64,000 nt of DNA from Tragulus kanchil (Eukaryota > Chordata > Mammalia > Artiodactyla > Tragulidae). The number at the start of each line of letters is the position of its first letter. Within the stretch, counting starts at the first letter, position 1. Shown piece after piece: positions 1 to 11,930 of this stretch. Under the pieces are notes generated by a model. That model had not been told where the DNA came from and searched no databases. It saw only the letters and a program-made list of their open reading frames with translations. The DNA is taken from the NCBI GenBank assembly GCA_022376925.1, contig JAIOJX010000032.1, positions 201,062,939 to 201,126,938 on the forward strand. The letters run 5' to 3'. The translations under genes and the position numbers were made by a program.

Positions 1-1513
1 AGCACGGCAGGCTGGGACCACAAACCCATCACAAAGAAGGAGCTATACACCCACTTTCCCTTCTTCCTTCCCTTCCCTTCCTTCCACTTTCGGCATCCCT
101 CTCCATCTTCCCCCTTGCTGGCCACCATCTCTTGACATCAGTTAGGACTAAACCATGGTATTTTAGCTCAGGAACCCCCAACACCAGCTCAGTTTCCCAA
201 TCCCAAACTCCCAAGGGAACAGAACCATCAGCCTGACTCCTCTTTTCTAAGTTCTACATTGCAAGACAGGATGTGGCTAGGTAGCCATGCAGGCTCACTT
301 CTGGCACAAAAGGCCATTTCTATGGGGTTGGGATGGGCAGGGTTACAGGTACAGAGGAGGACTGATGTCCACTCAGCAGGGATAATGGCAAGGGCAGCTT
401 CTCTCAGAATGAGGTGTGGTTAAACAGGGAGGAGAATAAAGGAAGAAAATCAAATTCATGTTCCAGCCAGAAACCCGCTCAAGCACAGCACTTTCCCACC
501 CAGAGCTGTGCCAAGAACTTAGATTTGTGGGACCAGAAGAACAGCAGTCAAACGGTCAACATGGAGAATGAGGCTGGTCTGAGGGCTTTTCAAAGGTGGG
601 CAGAGATTGAACCTGAGCTATACTTGTTCCTAAGCTGAAAACACTGTCCCCCACTCTGGGCTGGAGTAGCTGTACAGTGAGTCATCTTTCTCTAACCCTA
701 CAGTTGACATCTGGGGATGGACAACAGGATAGAAGGGAGATGGGGTCAGACACAACAACCACATCCCCCACCGTTTGGAGATATTCTAGAAGTCATCCCT
801 ACTCTTCCCTGACCCAGGCAGGAGAGGAAGAAGCAACGGAAATGACCGCCTAATGTCTCAAAGGGATACTGATCAGTCATGGATAGGGGCATGTCAGGGC
901 CAACCCAGCTCTTCTTAGCAAGAGAGGGGGAGGTAGGACTGCTCTTCCTGGTAAATACCCAGCCAGGAAGGAAATACGGGAACACACACCCTCTCTTGCC
1001 AGTCTGTCGGCCAAGACCTGGAGACTTCAGAAGTGCCAACAACAGCAAGAGGAAGACCTGCATGAAAGGCCCAGCATGCCAGTAGCTGGGAGTTCCTAAG
1101 GCAAGGCACAACCAAGCACCTCCCCAACTGCTGGAGACGGCAGTCTTGGGCAATTGCAGGAACTGTGGCCCACCTGCAAAATTCTGCCTTGTGGCCTCAC
1201 GGAGTTAGGTGGGAGCCATAGCAAGTGAGGAGAAAGGGTGCAGTGGTGGGGTGGGGGGGGGGGGGCGGGCAACCTAGCTTGCAGCTGAGCTCCATGAAAA
1301 CAGAAGGTCTTCTCCAGCACCCCAGCTGACAGCAGTGGCAGCCTCCTGTATTGATTATGCATGGGGGCCACTGAGCCAACAGACCCAGCTGGGCAAGGGC
1401 CATGGCCTACTGGATAATTGATATCCTGTCATTGGCATTCACAGAGCCATGGGCAGAGTTCAAAAGAAAGAGCGAGAGAACAGACACTCGAGACAGAAGC
1501 AAACTGCACAGTT
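1..1513. other. Noncoding, no gene recognised
   Basis: This is mixed-composition mammalian DNA. Positions 55-115 are a pyrimidine-rich CT tract. Positions 1241-1267 hold a G-rich run with about 13 consecutive G near 1252-1264. The short open frames here (for example 135 codons on the minus strand at 746-1153) have no recognisable domain and no splice-site context, so I do not call them genes. Confidence 0.6.
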
Positions 1514-1761
1514 CTTCAGCTTCCTATGGGCAAAGCAGAAAGGAATCTAAGGAAATTGTGCAGAGTGATGCCAGAATGTGTGTGTGTAGGTTACGCCGCT
1601 TCCACTGCCCACAACATAGCCTCCCATCCCAAAGCTTCCAGCAGACTCCTTCAGGACCAGTGGAGGGTCACCACCTGACCATTACTCCCACATTGGGCTA
1701 GGTGAGTGACCTCCTTGGTGTCCCTCTGATTGCCTGTGACTGCCTCCATCAGTACCTTCTA

Positions 1762-2052
1762 ACTCACCCATCAATTCAAAGCATTTCTTCCCTAAGGAAG
1801 CCTTCTCCAATGCCCTTAACAGAAAAACCTCCCATTAGGTTTGAACAGCTCCCTGTATTCTTCATAGCTTTATCCCAGTTTGTACTCGGATTTTCAGTAC
1901 CTCTTTGCTCACTTTCCCTCCCCAAGCCCCCAGACATAAGCTCCTTGAAGAAGAGGGCTTGTAGGCCCTTTTAACCACTGTACCCCTGCACCTGCCACAG
2001 TACCTTGTTGCAGAAACTCAACATGCAATGACTTAGTAAATGAATAAATGAG
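1762..2052 (+). mobile_element. L2 LINE 3' end fragment
   Basis: Ancient LINE-2 tail. It has the typical order of pyrimidine-rich L2 3' sequence, then a stretch resembling 'agctccttgaagaag', then a 'cctgccacagtacctt' stretch, then the AATGAATAAATGAG tail near 2038-2052. The same fragment recurs at 2863-3153 because of duplication 1. Assigned from memory of the L2 consensus. Confidence 0.75.
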
Positions 2053-2862
2053 TCCTGCTACAACATACTATGTTTGTATCTATTGCCCTTTTCTCCAACT
2101 AGACTATGAGATCCTTTTGGGCAAGGATTGGTCTTTTCTCTCCAGCACAAGAAGGCGATGAGGTCAAATGTTTCTGGCACCCTTGGGCAATTATTTCTCA
2201 TCACCAAGATGAACTGAACAGCTCACCTCATGGTCCTTCAGTGCTTAGCAGTTCCTAACCCCTAATAGGTGTTCAGCTATTTTCAGCTAATTTACTTTTT
2301 ACAGAGACCACTCCTAAGACTAGGAATCAATCCTCTAGGCCAAACAGTGGCAAGAAGGCCCCAAGTAGTGATGATACTTCCAAGCAGACCCTGATGGACA
2401 CCAAACATGGACAAAGGCAGTATTTAGAGCAGAAGGAGCCCACTCGGTGGATGGGAAAGCTGAGTATCAGTGCCCCCCTCTACCCATACTTTCTGGCTGT
2501 GTGACACAGAAAACATCAAACTTGCTGATAGGCAATTGTCTCATCACTAAAAGTGGAAGAAATTTTCCCTTTTTGGGCCCCCAGCCAAGTTTCCAAACAT
2601 ACCATCCATTTAAACTTCAGCTTCCTATGGGCAAAGCAGAAAGGAATCTAAGGAAATTGTGCAGAGTGATGCCAGAATGTGTGTGTGTAGGTTACGCCGC
2701 TTCCACTGCCCACAACATAGCCTCCCATCCCAAAGCTTCCAGCAGACTCCTTCAGGACCAGTGGAGGGTCACCACCTGACCATTACTCCCACATTGGGCT
2801 AGGTGAGTGACCTCCTTGGTGTCCCTCTGATTGCCTGTGACTGCCTCCATCAGTACCTTCTA

Positions 2863-3153
2863 ACTCACCCATCAATTCAAAGCATTTCTTCCCTAAGGAA
2901 GCCTTCTCCAATGCCCTTAACAGAAAAACCTCCCATTAGGTTTGAACAGCTCCCTGTATTCTTCATAGCTTTATCCCAGTTTGTACTCGGATTTTCAGTA
3001 CCTCTTTGCTCACTTTCCCTCCCCAAGCCCCCAGACATAAGCTCCTTGAAGAAGAGGGCTTGTAGGCCCTTTTAACCACTGTACCCCTGCACCTGCCACA
3101 GTACCTTGTTGCAGAAACTCAACATGCAATGACTTAGTAAATGAATAAATGAG
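2863..3153 (+). mobile_element. L2 LINE 3' end fragment (duplicate copy)
   Basis: Second copy of the L2 tail at 1762-2052, carried by duplication 1. It should not be counted as an independent insertion. Confidence 0.75.
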
Positions 3154-3734
3154 TCCTGCTACAACATACTATGTTTGTATCTATTGCCCTTTTCTCCAAC
3201 TAGACTATGAGATCCTTTTGGGCAAGGATTGGTCTTTTCTCTCCAGCACAAGAAGGCGATGAGGTCAAATGTTTCTGGCACCCTTGGGCAATTATTTCTC
3301 ATCACCAAGATGAACTGAACAGCTCACCTCATGGTCCTTCAGTGCTTAGCAGTTCCTAACCCCTAATAGGTGTTCAGCTATTTTCAGCTAATTTACTTTT
3401 TACAGAGACCACTCCTAAGACTAGGAATCAATCCTCTAGGCCAAACAGTGGCAAGAAGGCCCCAAGTAGTGATGATACTTCCAAGCAGACCCTGATGGAC
3501 ACCAAACATGGACAAAGGCAGTATTTAGAGCAGAAGGAGCCCACTCGGTGGATGGGAAAGCTGAGTATCAGTGCCCCCCTCTACCCATACTTTCTGGCTG
3601 TGTGACACAGAAAACATCAAACTTGCTGATAGGCAATTGTCTCATCACTAAAAGTGGAAGAAATTTCCCCTGGCCCACAGGTGCCAAACATACCATCCAA
3701 TGTTATGGTGAATAAGTACAGCATCCAGTCATAG

Positions 3735-3885
3735 GACCCAAGTTTGAATCCTAGTTTCCCCAATTTTCAGCTGAAACCTTGAGTAAGAGACTCGAGTCTC
3801 AGTTTGCTTATCTGTAAAACAGGGCTAACCAGATCTTACAAGGATGGACTAAGACGACGTGTGAAAAGGACTGTTAAAAAGGAGC
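3735..3885 (+). mobile_element. MIR SINE
   Basis: MIR core pattern: 'gtttgaatcctag' then a weak 'cttgagtaagagactcgag' region, then 'tctcagtttgcttatctgta' followed by an A-rich stretch. It is degenerate, as expected for an ancient mammalian-wide SINE. The sequence immediately after duplication 1 is unique. Confidence 0.7.
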
Positions 3886-4034
3886 ATGGCTAGCCATTCA
3901 CTGATGACAGCAAGTTACAATGGAAAGATGATAGGCCTAAAGTGAGAGACACTCCAGTTAGCTGGCTGCTCATGGACAAGCTGGGTTCTGAGGTTCAGTA
4001 TTCTCACCTGGAAAGTGGAGGCAGCAAATCTGAC

Positions 4035-4412
4035 CCTTCTCATGCTGGCCAAGTCCCCACCCATCCAGGACTCCTGCACCTGCTGTGCCCTGGGCGTGGC
4101 TCCTCCCCAGCATCTCCGTGGCTCTCTTGTCCTTCGGGTTTTAGGTCACATGTCATCTTTGCAGACGACTTTCCCTGCAGTCCTATCAAGAAATCCACCT
4201 GCCCTTTATCCTATTTTATTTCCTTCCTGGAAGTCACTTCCGGTCTGAAACCGTCTAATTTTTATGTGTTTAATGTCTATCTCTCTTCTCACTAGAATCT
4301 CAGCTCTATGAGAGGAGAAAACCTGATCTGCTCTCAGCTCTGCCTAGAATGCTACCTTGGATAAATTATGTGCTCAACAAACACCAAGTGAATGAATGAA
4401 TGAATGAATGAA
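4035..4412 (+). mobile_element. L2 LINE 3' end with (GAAT)n tail
   Basis: A long L2 3' UTR: pyrimidine-rich start, 'agaatctcagctctatgaga', then a 'gctcaacaaacacc' analogue of the usual 'cactcaataaatatt'. It ends in five to six GAAT units at 4388-4411, the microsatellite tail typical of L2. The short open frames 3942-4295 and 4015-4248 lie inside it and are not genes. Confidence 0.75.
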
Positions 4413-5178
4413 CCCATGAACAGCCTCCAGGATCACTGTGAAGATACAAATGGGTAATGCACATGAACGTGCCAAATACACGAAAGTGCCAAGCCCAGTG
4501 CCTGATTCATAGTAGCCTCATCATGTTAATTTTCCCTGCTTTTCCGGTGAGCTTATTTTTTAAGAACTACAGTCCTTAAGTATTATCTTAGCTTTAGATT
4601 TAAAACTTACTTAAATTGAGCCAAGGTTACCAGATGGGGGGAAAGAAAACGAGGAGGGGGAGCCGCCATAATTAACCTCCCCACGCAAATCCCCACCAAG
4701 AGCTTCTTAACACCTCTGAAACGTCGGAGCAACCGAGCCTTCCAGGATCCCCTGAGCACTCCAGAAGACAGGTCATCAATTGAGCTGCATCTGCACACAC
4801 TGCACATCAGACACAAAGATAAATGGAGCTCAAACCAGTGCCAAGGGGTCAGCATCAGCCACAGTGTAGATTGCAGGCTGGGCCCCCGAGAGGAGTGGGG
4901 GCTGAAATGCAGACCCAATCAGGTGTCGGCCAGGATAGGGACTGAGACCATCTCTCCAGGACACTGGAACATCCGGCCCCACTCTGTGACAACTGTCCCC
5001 TCCCCCTGCCTCCATCTCTGGAACCCCTTTGCTCATTCAGGCGCATCTCAGCCGCTCCTCCTCTTAACCACCAGCTGGGGTGTCTCCCTACTTTGCCCAA
5101 GTGCCCAGACCAGTGTGGTGGGTGCATCTGTCCTCCTTCTCCTGCCAGGTGCAGCCTGCAGCACAGGTCAGGCGATGA
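4413..5178. other. Unique noncoding DNA
   Basis: No repeat family or exon recognised. Overlapping 103-128-codon frames on the minus strand (4607-5241) have no domain and are not supported. Position 5140 onward is the sequence that reappears in shortened form at 6312, at the start of the second copy of duplication 2. Confidence 0.5.
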
Positions 5179-7475
5179 CCACCAGGGGCCAAAGGCGGCA
5201 GGACCGCATCTTGCCCACACATTCATCAACATTCTGAGCAAATGAGCCGCAGTTACCCCTGAGCTCAGAGAAGCAACATATCAGAGGTCAACAGGGGCCC
5301 CCCCAGGGGGCTTCCTCTCCCTGGGCCAAGCCTAAACCCTCGATATCAGCCAGAACTCACAGCCCTACCCCTCTTCCAACTCTGCAAAACAAGATGTGAG
5401 AAATGCCAGGTGTGAACTTCCATTTTAGTGTCAAAGGAAAACTCTGTAGCTCTCTACACTCAAACATCATGGGGTCTATCGAAATGCCAAAGCAAGGCCA
5501 CAGCTGGGTTCATCGGTCATTTCTGAGGGTTGCGCTCAGCCCTTTTCACCCAGAAAACCCTGCCTACTTGGGGGAGACAGAATCACATGAGCATCATGCC
5601 CCTATCCCAAACAGCTTCCTGAGCTTCTTCTCTGTCGCTACGGGACAAAATCCAGAGGCAGAAGGAAAGAACTAACATGAGGGCTAGCTACAGAAAATAG
5701 GCACTATGATACTTAGCCTAGTAGAACAGGCGGGTGAGGCAGGAGAGAGACAAAGAGATGACCCTCAAGCCGCCCTACAACAATGGCCATGGTGCCTGGG
5801 GAGAGGACTTCCCAAGGGCACGGACTGACAGATGACCTTCAACTCTATCTTCAAGCCAGTTCAGCTGTATTCTCAACCTCTTCCGTCCTATTTTCACTGG
5901 ACACCCAAGTTTCTTAGTGGAGCTAAGGTCTTCTACAGGACAGAGGTCCTTACTCTCCACTCCAGCGGGCTCTTGGAGTAGCCTGCACTTCCTAAATAAC
6001 ATCACTCTGACTCTCAGACCACTTCATTTATTGTTTTTCAGGCCTCTTCTCTCCAGCTTTATGGTTCTTAAGCTATATTGTACCCCAATGTCCAGTCATA
6101 CCAAGCTGCAAGGTGACTTCAAGCTATCCACAACCTCTCTGAGCCTCAGTTTGTGTATCCTTAAAATGGGGGATTAAATTAAACAAGTCCCAAAGTTTCA
6201 TTTTAGCACTAATATTCCACAGTTTCAGAGTTATTTGAAAGATGATCTGCTGGATTCATCTGTAATGATGTTATCTATGTTATCAGAATCAGACCTGAAC
6301 ATTTTTGCCTTTCCTGCCAGGTGCAGCCTGCAGGGGCCACCAGGGGCCAAAGGCGGCAGGACCGCATCTTGCCCACACATTCATCAACATTCTGAGCAAA
6401 TGAGCCGCAGTTACCCCTGAGCTCAGAGAAGCAACATATCAGAGGTCAACAGGGGCCCCCCCAGGGGGCTTCCTCTCCCTGGGCCAAGCCTAAACCCTCG
6501 ATATCAGCCAGAACTCACAGCCCTACCCCTCTTCCAACTCTGCAAAACAAGATGTGAGAAATGCCAGGTGTGAACTTCCATTTTAGTGTCAAAGGAAAAC
6601 TCTGTAGCTCTCTACACTCAAACATCATGGGGTCTATCGAAATGCCAAAGCAAGGCCACAGCTGGGTTCATCGGTCATTTCTGAGGGTTGCGCTCAGCCC
6701 TTTTCACCCAGAAAACCCTGCCTACTTGGGGGAGACAGAATCACATGAGCATCATGCCCCTATCCCAAACAGCTTCCTGAGCTTCTTCTCTGTCGCTACG
6801 GGACAAAATCCAGAGGCAGAAGGAAAGAACTAACATGAGGGCTAGCTACAGAAAATAGGCACTATGATACTTAGCCTAGTAGAACAGGCGGGTGAGGCAG
6901 GGAGAGAGACAAAGAGATGACCCTCAAGCCGCCCTACAACAATGGCCATGGTGCCTGGGGAGAGGACTTCCCAAGGGCACGGACTGACAGATGACCTTCA
7001 ACTCTATCTTCAAGCCAGTTCAGCTGTATTCTCAACCTCTTCCGTCCTATTTTCACTGGACACCCAAGTTTCTTAGTGGAGCTAAGGTCTTCTACAGGAC
7101 AGAGGTCCTTACTCTCCACTCCAGCGGGCTCTTGGAGTAGCCTGCACTTCCTAAATAACATCACTCTGACTCTCAGACCACTTCATTTATTGTTTTTCAG
7201 GCCTCTTCTCTCCAGCTTTATGGTTCTTAAGCTATATTGTACCCCAATGTCCAGTCATACCAAGCTGCAAGGTGACTTCAAGCTATCCACAACCTCTCTG
7301 AGCCTCAGTTTGTGTATCCTTAAAATGGGGGATTAAATTAAACAAGTCCCAAAGTTTCATTTTAGCACTAATATTCCACAGTTTCAGAGTTATTTGAAAG
7401 ATGATCTGCTGGATTCATCTGTAATGATGTTATCTATGTTATCAGAATCAGACCTGAACATTTTTGCCTTTCCTG
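5179..7475 (+). repeat. Direct duplication 2 (copies 5179-6316 and 6337-7475)
   Basis: Copies of 1138 and 1139 bases at an offset of 1158 (1159 after one extra G in a G-run near 6902). At the head of copy B about 17 bases present in copy A (around 5161-5178) are missing. Copy A ends inside a TTCCTG string, where the join returns to the earlier sequence. Part of it is present a third time through duplication 3. Confidence 0.95.
6050..6190 (+). mobile_element. MIR SINE (first of three written copies)
   Basis: Contains the MIR signature 'ctctgagcctcagtttgtgt' followed by 'ccttaaaatggggg' and an AT-rich end. The same sequence occurs at 7209-7349 and 8316-8456 through overlapping duplications 2 and 3, so it represents one insertion. 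Confidence 0.65.
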
Positions 7476-9305
7476 GGCCCTAAGTTGAACAGACCTTTTG
7501 AAGTTTCCCTTAGCCTGGTAAATGGTCTGCCAGCCCATTTCCCCTCCTCATATTCTTATTCCAAATAGAGGCAGATGAGGAAGGTAGGAGGTGCTGGGCA
7601 GATTGAGAAGGAGCTGGGAAATACTGATGAGTGCCAACTTCTTGTATTGGAAAAAAATGCCCACGTTGAAGCTCAGTGGCTGACACCTCTTAGGGCCTCT
7701 CCTGCCCCTCCCCTTTTTGAGATATGTGAAATCTGCCCTGGCAATCTGGAGCCAGGCCACCCTCCCTGGGAGAGGAGTTCTGACGCCAAGCTTCTGATGG
7801 CTACTCACATCAACACCCTGGGAGTCCTCCTCCCCACTGATCTCTCCCCTTTTCCCCACATTCACTTCATCATCAACTCTAGTCAACGGTACCACCAAAG
7901 TACGTCTCAACTCTGTCAGCTCCTCCTGCTCCATCTCTAGCGTCTTGCACAGTGTCTTTACCCAGGAGGTGCTCCATAAAGATTTGTTGAATGAATGAAC
8001 CCAGGGGAACTCCTTTTGCCTAAGAAACAGAACTAAGCGACAAGCTATGTTGCAGGACAATAGTGAATTCAATGTTCCCTATCCAGATGAAGCACAAATA
8101 AGCAGCCCACGTCAAATTCCACACCTCCACCTGAGTAAAGAATTCCTCTTAGCCTCCTTCACTCAGGTCTCAAGACTCAGGAGTTAGAGTGGAACCACAC
8201 CCTTTTCCACCTGGGGTAAAGAATTCCCAAGCGGGCTCTTGGAGTAGCCTGCACTTCCTAAATAACATCACTCTGACTCTCAGACCACTTCATTTATTGT
8301 TTTTCAGGCCTCTTCTCTCCAGCTTTATGGTTCTTAAGCTATATTGTACCCCAATGTCCAGTCATACCAAGCTGCAAGGTGACTTCAAGCTATCCACAAC
8401 CTCTCTGAGCCTCAGTTTGTGTATCCTTAAAATGGGGGATTAAATTAAACAAGTCCCAAAGTTTCATTTTAGCACTAATATTCCACAGTTTCAGAGTTAT
8501 TTGAAAGATGATCTGCTGGATTCATCTGTAATGATGTTATCTATGTTATCAGAATCAGACCTGAACATTTTTGCCTTTCCTGGGCCCTAAGTTGAACAGA
8601 CCTTTTGAAGTTTCCCTTAGCCTGGTAAATGGTCTGCCAGCCCATTTCCCCTCCTCATATTCTTATTCCAAATAGAGGCAGATGAGGAAGGTAGGAGGTG
8701 CTGGGCAGATTGAGAAGGAGCTGGGAAATACTGATGAGTGCCAACTTCTTGTATTGGAAAAAAATGCCCACGTTGAAGCTCAGTGGCTGACACCTCTTAG
8801 GGCCTCTCCTGCCCCTCCCCTTTTTGAGATATGTGAAATCTGCCCTGGCAATCTGGAGCCAGGCCACCCTCCCTGGGAGAGGAGTTCTGACGCCAAGCTT
8901 CTGATGGCTACTCACATCAACACCCTGGGAGTCCTCCTCCCCACTGATCTCTCCCTTCTCCCCACATTCACTTCATCATCAACTCTAGTCAACGGTACCA
9001 CCAAAGTACGTCTCAACTCTGTCAGCTCCTCCTGCTCCATCTCTAGCGTCTTGCACAGTGTCTTTACCCAGGAGGTGCTCCATAAAGATTTGTTGAATGA
9101 ATGAACCCAGGGGAACTCCTTTTGCCTAAGAAACAGAACTAAGCGACAAGCTATGTTGCAGGACAATAGTGAATTCAATGTTCCCTATCCAGATGAAGCA
9201 CAAATAAGCAGCCCACGTCAAATTCCACACCTCCACCTGAGTAAAGAATTCCTCTTAGCCTCCTTCACTCAGGTCTCAAGACTCAGGAGTTAGAGTGGAA
9301 CCACA
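7124..9305 (+). repeat. Direct duplication 3 (copies 7124-8199 and 8231-9305), overlapping duplication 2
   Basis: Offset 1107, falling to 1106 after a single-base deletion in a pyrimidine run (around 7846-7858 versus 8953-8964). Copy A begins inside copy B of duplication 2, so the segment starting GCGGGCTCTTGG occurs three times, at 5965, 7124 and 8231. The 31-base inner junction (8200-8230) is a corrupted version of neighbouring sequence. Confidence 0.95.
7800..8000 (+). mobile_element. L2 LINE 3' end fragment
   Basis: Pyrimidine-rich L2 3' sequence leading to 'ggtgctccataaagatttgt' and a TGAATGAATGAA tail. It is duplicated at 8907-9107 through duplication 3. Confidence 0.65.
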
Positions 9306-10059
9306 GGCATCTCCTTATTCTGTGGATATGATCTGAGTGTAAGGATCGGTTTAACATCTGAGCAGAGCTAATTCCCAAGAGCCATCTCCTGCCCTTATGC
9401 AGTAGTGTAACAGCATCCAAACCACACACACGCATGCATACACGCACACACAGACACACTGTGCTCCAGCAGCAGAAGACAGCAGGGCTGTAACTCTGAC
9501 CCTCTGCTGGGGCCACAGGGCATGGTCCCCTACAGGATTTTAAGGGTCTGCACCTCAGCTCCCTGACATTGGTGTCATCTTCATGAATATGCAAATCAAC
9601 CTTCCCACTCCCATCCCTAGTCCCCATCCCAACTCAAAGAGAAGAAGAGGTAATTTTTAATATCCCTGTTTACCCCAAACTTCTGGAATTCCTCATTCAT
9701 CTGTAGGGAGTCCCTTGCCATGAAAGTCCTGACCTAGAGAGTGACACGGATGGCTGCCTGATGTCCCTCCTATGCCCCTTTCAAGATGGCCATCCTTATT
9801 TCATGACAGTGGCACCAACTCCAAACTTTCAGTGCCGTCACAGGAGCACTGGACCTGTCTCGTCCAGCCAAAGACAGAGCCAGTCCCTCACAGCCCCTCT
9901 GGCCTTGTGACAGAGCAACTCTGGAGGCTAGCAGATGCCCCAGGCTCCTCCCTCAGCTTCACCTAATGTACTTCCACACTGGCCCTTCTGCCTGTCCATT
10001 CTGACCATTCTGGAAACATGTTTCATTGTGCTTACTGACACAGACCCTGGAGTAAACTA
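9306..10059. other. Unique noncoding DNA with a CA-rich tract
   Basis: A degenerate CA/CG-rich tract lies at 9423-9460 ('cacacacacgcatg', then 'cacgcacacacagacacac'). Around 9700-9965 the sequence is unique, with no recognised exon. The 114-codon minus frame 9283-9627 translates the CA tract into Cys/Val repeats and is spurious. Confidence 0.55.
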
Positions 10060-10215
10060 GCCAGGGTTTGGATCATGCACCACTCCCAAGAAGTCACTCA
10101 ACCCTTCCAAGCCTCTGTGTTCTCACCCATAAAAGGCAATGCACAACGCCTACTGCACAAGATGGCCCTGAGACGTTAAGTGCAGTAACGACTGTATGTA
10201 AAGCTCCCAACATCA
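10060..10215 (+). mobile_element. MIR SINE, degenerate
   Basis: MIR-like order: 'gtttggatcatgcaccactc', 'aagtcactcaacccttccaa', 'gcctctgtgttctcacccat', then an AAAAGG run. It is weak but follows the MIR consensus. Confidence 0.55.
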
Positions 10216-10389
10216 GACGAGTGGTCCCTTTCCTGCTGTCTGTTCCCATCCTCCCTCCCAGCCCCACAAATCCCACCAGCTACGACTCTGCTTGCACTGA
10301 AAGGCACAGTTCTCATGGCCTTCAAGAAAGCTCCACCAAGCAGACGCTTCGAAAAAGAACCAAATTAAAGGGAAATGAATTTCCCTTGT

Positions 10390-10860
10390 AGCTTTCCTGA
10401 AGTGTCTCTTCTTCTTCCCTGTACAAGACCCTTATCTGATCAGAAACAAACTGCTTTGTTAATATATGAAAGAGAGTCACTGGTGAGGCCAAATTCTTCT
10501 AGTTCCTAGTCACACCACTCTCCCGCAGACAACGCTGTTGCTGTCCTCATCATTTTGTTACTTGTTTCCTTAATAACACCCTTCCCTTGTCAACTCCTCC
10601 TCCCAGTTTGTTCCTCTCCCCAAGAAAGAACACCTGTGCGTTGGAGGACAGCCTGAGGGGTGGACACCCGACAATGACAGGCCTTCTTTCTGGGAGGAGG
10701 GATTCCAGCTGATCTTCATTTCCTTCTTCATGCCTTTGTCTGTCTACTGAATTTTGCTTTTATCCCCTCCAACCAATGTACATGGCACCTGTATTCCTTT
10801 TTAAAATGAGAAAAAACGTAAACTTATTTCCAAAAGTCCCAGGCCTTGTCTGTAAAGGTC
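10390..10860. other. Possible conserved noncoding element
   Basis: AT-balanced unique sequence with no repeat signature. It contains TTGTTAATATATG near 10456 and TCATTTTGTTAC near 10550. It looks like non-repeat DNA that could be conserved, but conservation cannot be assessed without an alignment. Confidence 0.25.
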
Positions 10861-10984
10861 ATTCATGAAAGAGAACTAAGGATGATGAATCATTCTCATC
10901 TGACCCTCAAGGACTAGGCAAGGAGTGGCCCAGTGCAACAAGGGACCTGAAGCTCGGAAGCAGGAGGAGGGTGCTTAGTCATCC

Positions 10985-11930
10985 AGAGGGTGTGCACTGA
11001 GTGCTCACCCTGGCCAAGGTGCCATTTGTGAATAAAACAAAGTCCCAGTCTGCCTCTGGGGAGGAGGTCCTACTGGGTCAGCCAGACAATGGGTCAAAGA
11101 AATGCATGTGTAACAGGTGCTGTGAGAATGAAGGAAGATAAGGGGGAAGAGAGTGCTGGGAAGGGAAGTGCGGTTCTGGAAAGGGTCGTCGGGGAAAGCT
11201 TGCCCAGTGAGATTCACTTCCACAGAGACCTGGGCAAATAGCCAGGACAGAGGTGTGGAGGCTGGGCTGGGCCTATCAAGTCCAAGGAGCAGCAAGGAGA
11301 CCCGTGTGCCGAGGACAGCACGAAGGTGAAGAGAAGTGGAAGGAGAGGAAGGCAGAAAGGAGCTGAGGCCAGAGCTGGTGGGTCTGGCCTGTCATTCACA
11401 GGACTCCAGGGCTCACTCAAGTGGCACCTGAAGCCCCTGGAGAATTCTGAGTGCAATGACATAACCAGACTTTCATTTTAAAGGGTCATTCCAGCCTGCT
11501 GTGTGAAGAAAAAACATAGAGAGTCAGGAGTGGAAGCAGGAGTCCAGTAGAGAGGTCGCTGCAATAATGCCGGGGAGAGGTGGAGGTGGTGGTGGCTTGG
11601 ACCACAGGGAAAAGTCTGAACATCTTCTGGATCTCATTTTTAAGGCAGAGGTTACAGGCTTGACTGATGGATTGAACACGAGATGTGAAAGCAAGAAAGG
11701 AGTGAAAAAAACAAGTGCGTCAAGGGTGAGCAGCCAAGAGGATGGGGCTGTCCACCTCAGAAAAGGGGAGGACTGGGAAGAGCAGGTGGGGACAGGTGGG
11801 CTAATTCAAAGGTATTAAAGCATATAAATTTGAGTTGAAATAATATTAAACAAACAGGTAGAGTTTACGATTAGGCAGGTGGGTATATAAGTCTGAGATT
11901 GAGTGAGAGGTTCAGACCAGACAGATAATT
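10985..11930 (-). mobile_element. L2 LINE fragment, antisense
   Basis: A nearly 1 kb antisense L2 3' region, matching the consensus order: 'gagtgctcaccctgg', an 'aacaggtgctgtgagaatga' stretch, 'cattttaaagggtcattcc' followed by 'agcctgctgtgtg', 'gtccagtagagaggtcgctg', 'ggtggtggcttggacca', 'gactgatggattgaacac', and 'gtgggtatataagtctgag'. The second written copy is 12148-13015. A third partial copy starts at 14016. Confidence 0.8.

Larger units (their letters stand above)
1514..3665 (+). repeat. Direct duplication 1 (copies 1514-2564 and 2615-3665)
   Basis: Two near-identical 1051-base copies at an offset of 1101, separated by about 50 bases. The 50-base spacer is a corrupted version of what follows copy B: both contain a CATACCATCCA-type string, at about 2597 and 3689. 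The copies carry an L2 3' end and two identical shadow frames. I interpret it as an assembly duplication, not two loci. Confidence 0.95.

Noticed and set aside
746..1153. 135-codon antisense frame as a gene
   Set aside because: No domain and no splice or promoter context. Other frames overlap it, and the composition is that of ordinary noncoding DNA.
5403..6833. Tandem gene duplication suggested by identical frames (5403-5675 and 6561-6833, also 5917, 7076, 8189)
   Set aside because: Identity extends over all sequence, including MIR and noncoding DNA. It follows the 1.1 kb assembly-duplication pattern, so it is not evidence of paralogous genes.
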